From contig CALMPJ010000161.1 of the NCBI GenBank assembly GCA_937871585.1, positions 1 to 52,492 of the forward strand: DNA of 52,492 bases, written 5' to 3'. The position numbers were made by a program, and so were the translations under genes. Shown one piece after another: positions 24,297-32,351 of the stretch. This stretch comes from an uncultured Acidobacteriota bacterium (GTDB lineage: Bacteria > Acidobacteriota > Blastocatellia > Pyrinomonadales > Pyrinomonadaceae). The notes under the pieces were generated by a model that was given only the letters and a program-made list of their open reading frames with translations, had not been told where the DNA came from and searched no databases. Numbering within the stretch: the stretch's first letter is position 1; every line of letters begins with the position of its first letter.

Positions 24297-25400
24297 ATGT
24301 CGTATACATATTTCAAGAGAACCGTAGTTTGTGGCGGACTAGCCACGCTTGGCATCGTCTTTTTAGGAGCGTTCGCCGACACGAACGCTCAGGCGAGACA
24401 ACTTAGTTTGGCCGATATTCTGATCGCACTTCGCTCGAAAAAGGCCGTGATCGAAGAGAAGAACCGAATTCTCGCCGACGCCGTGAAAGACCGTGGCATC
24501 ACGTTCACTCTTACGCCTGAGATCGAGAAAGAACTAGAAACAACAGGAGCATATAAAATTCTGATCGACGCGATACGCGTCAAAACGACCCCTGCAACGG
24601 TCGCCGAAATCAAGCAGCCCGAGGTTAAACCTGCCGAGATCAAGCCTATTGTCGTCCAGCCGACCTTCGAGTCGTATCGCCAAAGCGCCGCGCAGCATAT
24701 TGAGAAAGGCGCGTTAGAACTCGGCATTTCCGATCTCACTAAAGCGATCGACCTTCGACCGAACGACGCGAGTGCACATGCGGATCGTGCGAAGGCCAAT
24801 GTTGTTCTCGAAAAATACGAGCTGGCAATCACCGATATGAACAAGGCGATCGAGATCGAGCCGCGTGCCGCTTGGTTCGAGTTTCGTGCACAGGTCAACG
24901 AAAAGCTAAAACGCACCGACGCCGCGGTTTCAGATTACAAACGTGCAGTTGAACTCGACGCGGCAAATCAGAATGCTGTGAATTCGCTCAAGCGGATCGA
25001 ACTTGAGAATCGAAAACCAGAGCCTGTGAAGGTCGAGCCCGTAAAGGTAGATCCGCCAAAGGCCGAGCCGACATCTGTCGTGGCAACCACGCCGCAGTCA
25101 ACACCGGAAGTTCCCGCAGGACCGCCTGATGTCGGCCCGTTGAACCTATTCGCATCGCGAATGGCACAACCGGCGTACACCGATCTCGACCGACGAATGG
25201 GACTACAGGGAAAAGTCGTTGTTCAGGTAACGCTTGACGAAAGAGGAAAGGTTATTGAGGTGCAGGCTACTAGCGGCCCGAAAGGTCTTCGTCGAGCGGC
25301 TGAAGATGCTGTGAACCGTTCGAAATTCAATCCGGTCGTGGTTGAAGGTGCACCGGCGAAGGTCACCGGCTACATCGTTTTCAATTTCATAAAGAACTAG
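24297..25400 (+). CDS. TPR protein with C-terminal TonB domain
   Basis: The 367-residue protein starts with a signal or anchor segment (about residues 14-32: [20 protein letters not shown]). About 80 helical residues follow ([20 protein letters not shown]). TPR motifs lie at about 125-240 ([60 protein letters not shown]). A Pro/Val/Lys linker leads to a TonB C-terminal domain ([20 protein letters not shown], then [18 protein letters not shown]). TonB domains contact outer-membrane receptors or act as periplasmic scaffolds. No ExbB or ExbD is nearby. It lies in an apparent operon with the pseudokinase gene. The 3' end overlaps deoC by 4 nt (convergent). Confidence 0.78.
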   Translation: MSYTYFKRTVVCGGLATLGIVFLGAFADTNAQARQLSLADILIALRSKKAVIEEKNRILADAVKDRGITFTLTPEIEKELETTGAYKILIDAIRVKTTPATVAEIKQPEVKPAEIKPIVVQPTFESYRQSAAQHIEKGALELGISDLTKAIDLRPNDASAHADRAKANVVLEKYELAITDMNKAIEIEPRAAWFEFRAQVNEKLKRTDAAVSDYKRAVELDAANQNAVNSLKRIELENRKPEPVKVEPVKVDPPKAEPTSVVATTPQSTPEVPAGPPDVGPLNLFASRMAQPAYTDLDRRMGLQGKVVVQVTLDERGKVIEVQATSGPKGLRRAAEDAVNRSKFNPVVVEGAPAKVTGYIVFNFIKN

Positions 25401-26251
25401 TAGCTTGCGGTAGAGCCTTCGACCTTGACGCCGCTGGCTTCCTGAGCGATCTTAACCCCGACAGACGCCCCGATGCGCGTGGCTCCGGCTTCGAACATCG
25501 CTCGGGCGTCTTCTATTCCTTTAACGCCTCCTGAAGCCTTTACGCCGAGGGCGGAACCGACCGTTTTTCGCATTAGAGCAATGTCGTTCGCTGTCGCTCC
25601 GCCTTTGGCAAAACCGGTCGAGGTCTTTACAAAATCCGCACCGGCATTCTTCGAAGCGACGCAGGCACGTACCTTTTCGTCATCGGTCAGCAAAGCCGTT
25701 TCGATGATGACCTTGCAGAGAACGTGATTCTCGTGAGCTGCTTCGACTACGGCGCGAATGTCGTCTTCAACGGCGCAATCGTCACCAGATTTGAGTTTAC
25801 CGATATTGATGACCATATCGACCTCTCGTGCGCCGTTAAAGATCGCTCGACGAGCTTCGTAAGCCTTTACGTCAGGCAATGTCGCTCCGAGCGGAAAACC
25901 AATAACAGTACAAACCGGCACGCCGCTTCCCTTCAAGAATTCCGCTGCCTGTTTGACCCAACCGGGATTTACGCACACCGAAGCGAAACCATACTGAGCA
26001 GCTTCGTCACACAATTTCTTGATATCAGCGTAGCTAGCCTCAGGCTTGAGCAGCGTGTGGTCGATCAGCGAGGCCCAATCATGTGCCGTCGCCGTCTCGC
26101 CAAGCACGATCCCAATTCGCTCAGCACCGGCATCAACGATCCGCTCAACATCGGCACGACAAAATGACGGATATACCTCATCACCCGACAGCTTCGCCAT
26201 CACGAGGTCGGTGATCTGATCGATCAGTTGGTTGTAGTTTCCGTTCTGCAT
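25397..26251 (-). CDS. deoC: deoxyribose-phosphate aldolase with N-terminal extension
   Basis: It cleaves 2-deoxyribose 5-phosphate to glyceraldehyde 3-phosphate and acetaldehyde. The core is typical: [34 protein letters not shown] with Asp145, DFVKTSTGF with Schiff-base Lys209, and VKASGGV with Lys238. Compared with E. coli DeoC there is an extra N-terminus of about 55 residues. It begins with an amphipathic helix [19 protein letters not shown] that looks like a bacterial microcompartment encapsulation peptide. The gene follows rpiB by 17 nt on the same strand. Together they fit sugar-phosphate use, possibly inside a microcompartment. No shell protein genes are in this window. Confidence 0.93.
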   Translation of the reverse strand: MQNGNYNQLIDQITDLVMAKLSGDEVYPSFCRADVERIVDAGAERIGIVLGETATAHDWASLIDHTLLKPEASYADIKKLCDEAAQYGFASVCVNPGWVKQAAEFLKGSGVPVCTVIGFPLGATLPDVKAYEARRAIFNGAREVDMVINIGKLKSGDDCAVEDDIRAVVEAAHENHVLCKVIIETALLTDDEKVRACVASKNAGADFVKTSTGFAKGGATANDIALMRKTVGSALGVKASGGVKGIEDARAMFEAGATRIGASVGVKIAQEASGVKVEGSTASY

Positions 26252-26268
26252 TCAATTTCTAAATAATA

Positions 26269-27057
26269 TCACGACCTATATTGCCTATCGATATTGTCGA
26301 TCTTGCCGACGCGTTTTTTGTGGCGGTCTTCGGAGATGTCGGTTGAGATAAATGCGGTTACGATGGCTTTGATCTCATCTAGCGAGTTTTGGCCGCTGCC
26401 TAGTGTTAGGATGTTGGCACCATTGTGTTCGCGTGAGTTTTTGGCCAAGGCTGTCGAATAACATTGTGCGGCACGAACTCCCGGAACTTTGTTTGCGGTC
26501 ATTGCACTGCCGATCCCTGCTCCGTCGATGATAATTCCGACATCGACTTGTTTACCGGCGACAGACCGAGCAACGGCGTGGGCGAAATCGGGATAATCGA
26601 CGGCATCTTCGCTTTCGGTTCCGAAATCGCGAACGTTCAGGCCAAGGTCGCTCAGGTACACCTTGAGTTGCTCCTTTACCTTAAAACCGCCGTGGTCGCA
26701 GCCGATCGCGACCGATCGAACTTTGACCGTGCTTTGGCGAGCTTCCTTTCGGATAAGCTCAATGTTTCGTTCATTTACGATGTCTTGCGCAAGCGAGGTC
26801 AGCTTTACATCAGCCGCGACACGAACACGCGAACCGGCGTCGAGGCCGCGAAGGTCGTCTTCGGTAAGCAGAGTTTTCGCAGATTCGTCGCGATCCCAAG
26901 CCTTGCCGACCTTGTCCTGAAGCGAATTCACGACGACGTGCTCGACCTTGACCTCCGAAGCTGGCTCGGGCGTTGACGGATCCGGCGGAACGGTAGCCAA
27001 AACCTGTCGGACGAGTTCGCGAACGCGGTCGCGCGTATCTTGTGAAGCATCAGCCAT
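26269..27057 (-). CDS. rpiB: RpiB/LacAB-type sugar-phosphate isomerase with N-terminal extension
   Basis: Residues of about 112-262 form an RpiB domain: SVAIGCDHGGFKVKEQLKVY, DFGTESEDAVDYPDFAHAVA, GIIIDGAGIGSAMTANKVPG and EHNGANILTLGSG. It would interconvert ribose 5-phosphate and ribulose 5-phosphate. The position of the usual catalytic Cys (CGTGIG) is Asp178 here (DGAGIG), so chemistry or substrate may differ. The first 110 residues are extra. They comprise an amphipathic N-terminal helix (TRDRVRELVRQVLATVPP), a Pro-rich linker and a small domain (LTEDDLRGLDAGSRVRVAAD, then SLAQDIVNERNIELIRK). That pattern resembles encapsulation peptides plus a small domain seen in microcompartment-associated proteins. 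It is divergent from hpt. Confidence 0.85.
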   Translation of the reverse strand: MADASQDTRDRVRELVRQVLATVPPDPSTPEPASEVKVEHVVVNSLQDKVGKAWDRDESAKTLLTEDDLRGLDAGSRVRVAADVKLTSLAQDIVNERNIELIRKEARQSTVKVRSVAIGCDHGGFKVKEQLKVYLSDLGLNVRDFGTESEDAVDYPDFAHAVARSVAGKQVDVGIIIDGAGIGSAMTANKVPGVRAAQCYSTALAKNSREHNGANILTLGSGQNSLDEIKAIVTAFISTDISEDRHKKRVGKIDNIDRQYRS

Positions 27058-27146
27058 AAGTTTGATAGTCGCAGTTCAAACCGAAACTTATCTCGTGTTA
27101 GAATAGTATTTCTAATCGCAACTACTTTCAAATTTAAGAGGAAACT

Positions 27147-27722
27147 ATGGCCGAAGTATCGACGCAAATGGCAGGAACGGAGTTTACCAATTCGAATATC
27201 GAGATCATGTATTCCGCGGATCAGATCTCGGAGCGGATCGCTGAACTTGGGGCGACGATAACAGCAGAGTACGCTGGCAAGGAACTTGTGCTCGTTGGGG
27301 TATTGAAAGGCTCATGTGTATTTCTCGCTGATCTAATGCGAGCGGTCGACTTGCCGCTGACGATCGATTTCATGTCGGTTTCGAGCTACAAAGACGGCAC
27401 TACATCATCCGGCGATGTTGAGATACTAAAAGACCTAAGTAATCCGATCCGCGATAAACACGTCGTCATCGTCGAGGACATCATTGACACAGGCCTGACG
27501 CTTTCACGGCTCGTAGAGATCCTTTGCTCACGCGGGGCTGCGTCGATCAAAAACGCTACGTTCCTCGACAAACCTGAACCTCGAATCAAAACGGAACTCG
27601 TCGTCGATCATGTCGGCTTCGTCATCCCCAACAAATTCGTCGTAGGCTACGGCCTCGACGCTGCGGGACGATATCGCAACCTGCCGTTCGTCGGCGTGGT
27701 GATTGATCCAAGTGCTGCATGA
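27147..27722 (+). CDS. hpt: hypoxanthine phosphoribosyltransferase
   Basis: The 191-residue protein is a type I phosphoribosyltransferase for purine salvage (hypoxanthine or guanine plus PRPP gives IMP or GMP). Motifs are VLVGVLKGSCVFLADLMRAV, FMSVSSYKDGTTSSGDVEIL (flexible catalytic loop), VVIVEDIIDTGLTLSRL (PRPP site) and FVVGYGLDAAGRYRNLPFVG (base site). GAGG lies 6 nt before the ATG. The downstream small membrane-protein gene overlaps the hpt stop in an ATGA junction. Confidence 0.93.
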   Translation: MAEVSTQMAGTEFTNSNIEIMYSADQISERIAELGATITAEYAGKELVLVGVLKGSCVFLADLMRAVDLPLTIDFMSVSSYKDGTTSSGDVEILKDLSNPIRDKHVVIVEDIIDTGLTLSRLVEILCSRGAASIKNATFLDKPEPRIKTELVVDHVGFVIPNKFVVGYGLDAAGRYRNLPFVGVVIDPSAA

Positions 27723-28024
27723 TGGAAAACACTTTTAGGCTCACGTTTGGTGAATCAGCCATTCTATTTATCCTCTTTGCGTCGTTTGCCGCGTTTTTGC
27801 AACTTTGGATAGTTGCGGGAGTTGGGAAAATACGAATCGTTGGTTGGCTTGCAATAATTGCCGCTACGTACTTGAGTCAACTGGTTCTGTTCATCCTTTC
27901 AGGCGTTCTTAATCTCGATGAGTTGTTCCCGAGCGGAACCTACGCATTTCTCTTGATTCCCTTCGTCTCGCTAGGAATTCCGTGGGCTATCTTGCCATGG
28001 CGAAAATTTCGAAGTAGCAATTGA
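27719..28024 (+). CDS. small membrane protein of unknown function
   Basis: The 101-residue protein has three predicted membrane helices (ESAILFILFASFAAFLQLWI, RIVGWLAIIAATYLSQLVLF, TYAFLLIPFVSLGIPWAI) and a short basic tail. It is coupled to hpt by an ATGA overlap. Its TGA stop lies inside the -35 element of the rplU promoter. No family is recognised. Confidence 0.6.
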   Translation: MMENTFRLTFGESAILFILFASFAAFLQLWIVAGVGKIRIVGWLAIIAATYLSQLVLFILSGVLNLDELFPSGTYAFLLIPFVSLGIPWAILPWRKFRSSN

Positions 28025-28049
28025 CTGGAGGGCATCACTTCCGTATAAT
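28021..28049 (+). promoter_or_regulatory. strong sigma-70 promoter for rplU-rpmA
   Basis: TTGACT (28021-28026) and a perfect TATAAT (28044-28049) are separated by exactly 17 nt. The -10 ends 51 nt before the rplU ATG at 28101. The -35 overlaps the stop codon of the preceding gene. Confidence 0.85.
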
Positions 28050-28100
28050 CAGAGTTTTTCGACTGGTGGACTTTGTCTGCCTGTCGTCAGGAGCTAATAA

Positions 28101-28373
28101 ATGAGCTACGCAATTATCAAAACAGGCGGAAAGCAGTTCGCGGTTGAAAGCGGAATGACTCTGCGTGTCCCGACCATCGAAGCCGAAGCAGGAAAGAAAG
28201 TCGAGATCGACACTTTGCTTGCAGGTGGTGCGGTTGGTGCAGGCACTGTCAATGCTACCGTCGTCGGCCATGGCAAAGGCGATAAGGTTATTGTCTTCAA
28301 GAAAAAGCGCCGCAAACAGTACAAGCGCAAACAGGGCCACAGGCAAGGTTATACAGAAATTACGATCGACTAG
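28101..28373 (+). CDS. rplU: 50S ribosomal protein L21
   Basis: The 90-residue protein begins with the L21 signature SYAIIKTGGKQFAVESGMTL. It ends with the basic rRNA-binding tail VIVFKKKRRKQYKRKQGHRQ. At 90 residues it is shorter than the usual 100-105. The Shine-Dalgarno CAGGAG overlaps a small hairpin (CCTG-TCGT-CAGG, 28080-28091), which might modulate translation. It is followed by rpmA after 9 nt, the widely conserved order. Confidence 0.95.
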   Translation: MSYAIIKTGGKQFAVESGMTLRVPTIEAEAGKKVEIDTLLAGGAVGAGTVNATVVGHGKGDKVIVFKKKRRKQYKRKQGHRQGYTEITID

Positions 28374-28382
28374 GTTTTAGTT

Positions 28383-28676
28383 ATGGCACATAAGAAAGGT
28401 GTAGGTTCATCACGTAACGGTCGCGATTCGAATGCACAGCGGCTCGGACTCAAGAAATTTGGCGGCCAGCACGTGCTCGGCGGCAACATCATCGCACGTC
28501 AGCGCGGCACCAAATGGAAGCCGGGCAACAATGTCGGCAAAGGCAAAGACGATACGCTCTTCGCGTTGATCGAAGGATTTGTAAAGTTTGAGAACAAAGG
28601 CCAAAAGGGCAAGTTCATCAGCGTTTACGCCGAAGGTGCTCCTGAATTGGCGCCGAAAGAAGTCGCGGCCGCATAG
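28383..28676 (+). CDS. rpmA: 50S ribosomal protein L27
   Basis: The 97-residue protein starts directly with [20 protein letters not shown], so it has no N-terminal cleavage extension of the Firmicutes type. [20 protein letters not shown] and [20 protein letters not shown] follow. The flexible N-terminus reaches the peptidyl-transferase centre. It is co-transcribed with rplU and followed by an intrinsic terminator at 28700. Confidence 0.96.
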   Translation: MAHKKGVGSSRNGRDSNAQRLGLKKFGGQHVLGGNIIARQRGTKWKPGNNVGKGKDDTLFALIEGFVKFENKGQKGKFISVYAEGAPELAPKEVAAA

Positions 28677-28699
28677 TTCGCGAAACAACTGGTTTTAAG

Positions 28700-28728
28700 A
28701 AGCACTCGCATTTTGCGGGTGCTTTTTT
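28700..28728 (+). terminator. Rho-independent terminator after rpmA
   Basis: The stem GCACTCGCA / TGCGGGTGC (one G-T pair, TTT loop) is followed by TTTTTT. It lies 24 nt after the rpmA stop. Confidence 0.9.
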
Positions 28729-28786
28729 GTGCTTGGAATCGCCGACAAAGGAATCTTACGAACCCGCATTTGCATCAAACACTATA

Positions 28787-29281
28787 ATGAATCAGCTACG
28801 CACAGCCATTGCTCTTTCTATCATATTGTCGCTGCTATCTTTGACGTCCGCATTCGCTCAAACTTCTCCAAAGTCCTACGCGATCGAGCTTGTCGTCGTT
28901 CGCGATAAGAAATCGATCGAAACGGACGCCGACATGACGTTCGGCGATAATACAGTACGCGTCGTTCCGGACAAGAAGAGTTTGGCCGCCGAGACGAAGG
29001 AGTTCGCATATACAGATATCAAATTCGCTGATCAGTCGTATTCGAAAAAGCCGTTATTCTCCGTCGGCGGTGGCGTTGCAACGGTAGTTCTGACGAGTCT
29101 CATCATTCCTTTCATCGCTATACCGTTCCTATTCATTAAGAAGAAGAAACATTGGATGACGATACAGACGGAGAAAGAGTACATGGTGCTCAAACTCGGT
29201 GATAGAAACTTTCGCCAGATCGCGGCAGAGCTTGAAACTAAGGGTGTAAAAGTCAGCGAACTCAAAGAGAAAGAAAAGTAA
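28787..29281 (+). CDS. secreted or membrane protein of unknown function
   Basis: ATG 28787 begins a signal peptide (MNQLRTAIALSIILSLLSLT, then SAFAQ). The longer frame starts inside the rpmA terminator and is rejected. The mature part has a beta-rich segment (YAIELVVVRDKKSIETDADM, GDNTVRVVPDKKSLAA). A hydrophobic stretch follows (VATVVLTSLIIPFIAIPFLF) with a lysine-rich stop-transfer KKKK. The tail is charged (MVLKLGDRNFRQIAAELETK). It is probably an inner-membrane protein with periplasmic and cytoplasmic parts. No family is recognised. It converges on the 903-residue delta-60 protein gene. Confidence 0.6.
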   Translation: MNQLRTAIALSIILSLLSLTSAFAQTSPKSYAIELVVVRDKKSIETDADMTFGDNTVRVVPDKKSLAAETKEFAYTDIKFADQSYSKKPLFSVGGGVATVVLTSLIIPFIAIPFLFIKKKKHWMTIQTEKEYMVLKLGDRNFRQIAAELETKGVKVSELKEKEK

Positions 29282-29290
29282 TAATACATG

Positions 29291-31999
29291 CTATTCGATC
29301 GAAATGAAGTCAACGTCCGTTAGTTCACCGCTCATTGCAATTACTCGCGCCGGCTCCGCAAATGCGTATCTTTTCGAGGCTACGGAAATGACATAGCTCT
29401 GGCCAACTGGGACTTCATCGAAACTATAATATCCAAATGCACTTGTTCGAGCGATCCGCGCATTTCCGATCATATCAGTCATAGTCACGATAACATTCCG
29501 AATTCCGATTCCATTGCTTGTTGTGACTCTTCCCTCGATCGCACCATTCGAAGCCGTTGGAATTATCTCATTCTGAAACCGAGCGATCGCAAAGTCGTAA
29601 TTTGCGCCGTTCCACGCACGTCCGGCGACCAGGATCTTGTCGTTTGAATAAAAGCTCATCGCGTAGGCGCTCGCATCGTCGTTGTCGAATAGAGCAGACG
29701 TCCGGCCTAAAGTACCAAATCCGAGAGCGAGAGCACCTCCGGAGTTCAGCTTTGCCAAAGCGAATCTTTTGGTTGTACCGTTGTCGGTCGTACCTGCGGC
29801 TAGGACCTGACCGTCCGGCTGTATCAACAGGGCCGTTGCGTCGTCGTTTGGATCCGTCAGGCCAAAATTGATCAGCGATATGCCGCCGCTTCCAAAATCA
29901 TCGACCAGTGCAGGATCGAGTGACCCATTTGTCAGATACCTGAGTACGGCAAAATCACGATCTCCTGCACCGCTCAGACCGGTCGAGCTGACCACGATCT
30001 TATTATCTTGTTGTACAACCAGGTCGGTCGCCCGGTCGTTCAACGTCGGAGATATATCATTGATCGCATACCCACCAACGCCGAAACCGGTTGAATCGAT
30101 CGCCAATGTCGTTAAATGACGCGAAATCGCCAAACGGTCGCTTGCGCCGTCGTTACTGTATCCTGCAACAACTAGTTTTCCATCCGATTGAAAAGCACAA
30201 CCGAGTATTTCGCTGTCGTTCAATCCGCCGGTGTTAAAGGAATTTGTGGTTGATGTTTCAAATGTTCCTGTTGTTGAAAATCGAACAAATCTTCCGTTTC
30301 TTGTCGAAGTTCCAAAACCTGACGAACCGCAGCCGAATATTTTTCCGTCGGATTGCACAGCGATTGCGTAAAATCTGCCGGCGTTAGTTGTGGTTGCTAT
30401 ACCGTCTCCACTAAAAGTTGTGTCCGGTTCGCCAGCAGGATTGAATTTGAGAATGATCGCTCCGGGGGAAGTTCCGCCCTCTCCGGCGACGAGGAAACTG
30501 GCGTCGCTCAACACCTTGATATCGTAGAAGTACGTTGAGGTAGCCAATCCGTTAAAGTACTGAAAGACACCTTCGTTAGCAAATGTAGTGTCGAGAGTAC
30601 CGTCGGAATTTAGCCTGATCAGTGTCGCAACATCATATTGCCCTGTGTCCCAGCCGGCGACGAGGATCTTACCGTTAGGTTGACTGTCAATATCTTCAAT
30701 GGTTACGAAATCTTTTGTGATCTTTCCATTTGGCGTGTTCGGAGCAAATGTTGTATCGACCGAGCCGTCCGCATTAAATCTTTGTGTGCAAGTTCCCCAA
30801 TTCGTATCGGCATATTCGCGTCCGACCGCGACGATTTTTCCGTCCGTTTGCAGAAACATTCCCGTCGAATATTCGCACCATTGCGATTGGGCGAATCCAT
30901 TTGCGTCGAATGATGTGTCGAAAGAACCGTCAGAATTGAATCTCGACAACGTAAAACTGTCGCGGACTAAAGCAGTTACGCCGTAGGTGATTGTGCCGAC
31001 TGCCAAAATTTTTCCGTCCGGCTGTTGGGCAATGTCGTTGTAAAAATTGTCGCCGTTGACATTTATCAAGTGAAGTCTGATTCCGTCGCCGTCGAAAGTT
31101 GTATCGAGCGAGCCGTTGGAATTGTAGCGAATCAAAGACGCTTCATCATCGCCGCCGCCCGAAACGAGAATTTTTCCGTCGGTTTGAACCAAAATCGCGT
31201 CGCCTTCATTGCTTCCTGCATAAACTGCGGTCGTTACAAAGCCATCGCTGTCAAAAGAAGAATCGGGCGTGCCGTTTGAAAGAATTCGCCCCGTAACGGT
31301 ATCGCCGCCCAAAGAACCCGTGAAAACAATTCGTCCGTTCGATTGAATTGCAACATCATTCGCCCGAATACTTTGCGTGTAAGTGGCGATTCCGTCCGTG
31401 TCGAACGTCGTGTCGAGAACGCTGACGGGATTCAAACGGCAGATCGTCGCTTCATTCAAACTCGTATAGCCGCCGATAATAATTTTGTTGTCGCTCGGTT
31501 GTATCGCCACCGAAACCGCCCTTCCCGCAACGACTTGAACTCTGCCCGTTCCGCCGCCGAATGTTGTGTCGAGAGAACCGTTGGAAAGAAGTCGAAACAC
31601 GAAGTTTGAACCTGACGAACCGTGTTCGCCGACGGCGACGATCTTGCCGTCTGATTGCAAAGCGATCGCGTGAACTTCGTCCGCACCGCCGTGGTTCAAT
31701 GTAAAGATCCCGTCGCCGCTAAATGTCGTATCGAGCGTGCCGTCAACATTAAATCGTGCCACCAAAAAATCCGTTAAGTTGACCGAGGGCGTAACGCTTC
31801 CCGCGATAATTATCTTTCCGTCAGGCTGCACAACAACATCATTAACAGTCTCTGCCGTTTGTAACCCAAGAAAATCCGAAACGTAATATCCGCCGGAAAC
31901 GCCGAAAGTTGTATCCAGATCACCGGCCGCCGCGATCACCGAAAAGGACGTTCCAAGAACTATCAGAGTGCTAAAGGCAATATGAAAAACGTATGACAT
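29291..31999 (-). CDS. secreted delta-60 repeat beta-propeller protein with C-terminal regulatory-like domain
   Basis: ATG 31999 has GAGG 6 nt upstream and begins a signal peptide (MSYVFHIAFSTLIVLGTSFS, then VIAAAGD). The longer frame adds a basic non-signal tail. The body has about 14 delta-60 repeats of 50-60 residues built on phrases such as DVVVQPDGKIIIAGS, RFNVDGTLDTTFSGDGI and AIQSNGRIVFTGS. These are predicted blades of one or more propellers. The last 86 or so residues (SNGAIEGRVTTSNGIGIRNV, FGYYSFDEVPVGQSYVISV, SKRYAFAEPARVI) form a carboxypeptidase-regulatory-like domain. The same domain ends the 2362-residue protein at 34871-41959, so it may serve anchoring or secretion. The role is otherwise unknown. 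Confidence 0.83.
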   Translation of the reverse strand: MSYVFHIAFSTLIVLGTSFSVIAAAGDLDTTFGVSGGYYVSDFLGLQTAETVNDVVVQPDGKIIIAGSVTPSVNLTDFLVARFNVDGTLDTTFSGDGIFTLNHGGADEVHAIALQSDGKIVAVGEHGSSGSNFVFRLLSNGSLDTTFGGGTGRVQVVAGRAVSVAIQPSDNKIIIGGYTSLNEATICRLNPVSVLDTTFDTDGIATYTQSIRANDVAIQSNGRIVFTGSLGGDTVTGRILSNGTPDSSFDSDGFVTTAVYAGSNEGDAILVQTDGKILVSGGGDDEASLIRYNSNGSLDTTFDGDGIRLHLINVNGDNFYNDIAQQPDGKILAVGTITYGVTALVRDSFTLSRFNSDGSFDTSFDANGFAQSQWCEYSTGMFLQTDGKIVAVGREYADTNWGTCTQRFNADGSVDTTFAPNTPNGKITKDFVTIEDIDSQPNGKILVAGWDTGQYDVATLIRLNSDGTLDTTFANEGVFQYFNGLATSTYFYDIKVLSDASFLVAGEGGTSPGAIILKFNPAGEPDTTFSGDGIATTTNAGRFYAIAVQSDGKIFGCGSSGFGTSTRNGRFVRFSTTGTFETSTTNSFNTGGLNDSEILGCAFQSDGKLVVAGYSNDGASDRLAISRHLTTLAIDSTGFGVGGYAINDISPTLNDRATDLVVQQDNKIVVSSTGLSGAGDRDFAVLRYLTNGSLDPALVDDFGSGGISLINFGLTDPNDDATALLIQPDGQVLAAGTTDNGTTKRFALAKLNSGGALALGFGTLGRTSALFDNDDASAYAMSFYSNDKILVAGRAWNGANYDFAIARFQNEIIPTASNGAIEGRVTTSNGIGIRNVIVTMTDMIGNARIARTSAFGYYSFDEVPVGQSYVISVASKRYAFAEPARVIAMSGELTDVDFISIE

Positions 32000-32219
32000 G
32001 GCCCACCTCGCTTTTTTTATTCGCCGATTATAGCTCAAGTTCTTTCCAATTTCGCAATATTTACGTTTCGCAACGACCAAATTCGAATAAGTAATCGGAA
32101 AATTCTTCAAAAAACGAATTTTTTTTCCCGCCGAAAAGATCCGGTTGTTGTGGCTGAATTAATTCAGCTGTGGAAAGGTGAATGGACCGAAACCAGTTAC
32201 GGGATTTTGACTTATCGAA

Positions 32220-32264
32220 TTTTACACACGGTTATCCACAGAACTTCAACAAACGTTTTCCACA
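32220..32264 (+). promoter_or_regulatory. DnaA-box-like cluster
   Basis: Three sites lie on the same strand within 45 nt: TTTTACACA (32220-32228, one mismatch to TTATNCACA), TTATCCACA (32232-32240, perfect) and TTTTCCACA (32256-32264, one mismatch). A weaker inverted copy (CTTTCCACA on the minus strand) is at 32169-32177. An A/T-rich stretch lies nearby at 32090-32125. No gene is present between 32000 and 32352. It could be a replication-origin element or a DnaA-regulated promoter region for the RNA unit downstream. Confidence 0.55.
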
Positions 32265-32317
32265 GGAATTTCACAAAAAGCCCATAAAATAGGGCCAAAA
32301 CCTAAAGTATTTTCTAC

Positions 32318-32345
32318 TTGACTTAGTATTTTTCGGGTGTAATAT
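32318..32345 (+). promoter_or_regulatory. sigma-70 promoter for the non-coding RNA unit
   Basis: TTGACT (32318-32323) and TAATAT (32340-32345) are separated by 16 nt. Transcription would begin near 32352, at the left edge of the structured region. Confidence 0.7.
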
Positions 32346-32351
32346 GGCAAT

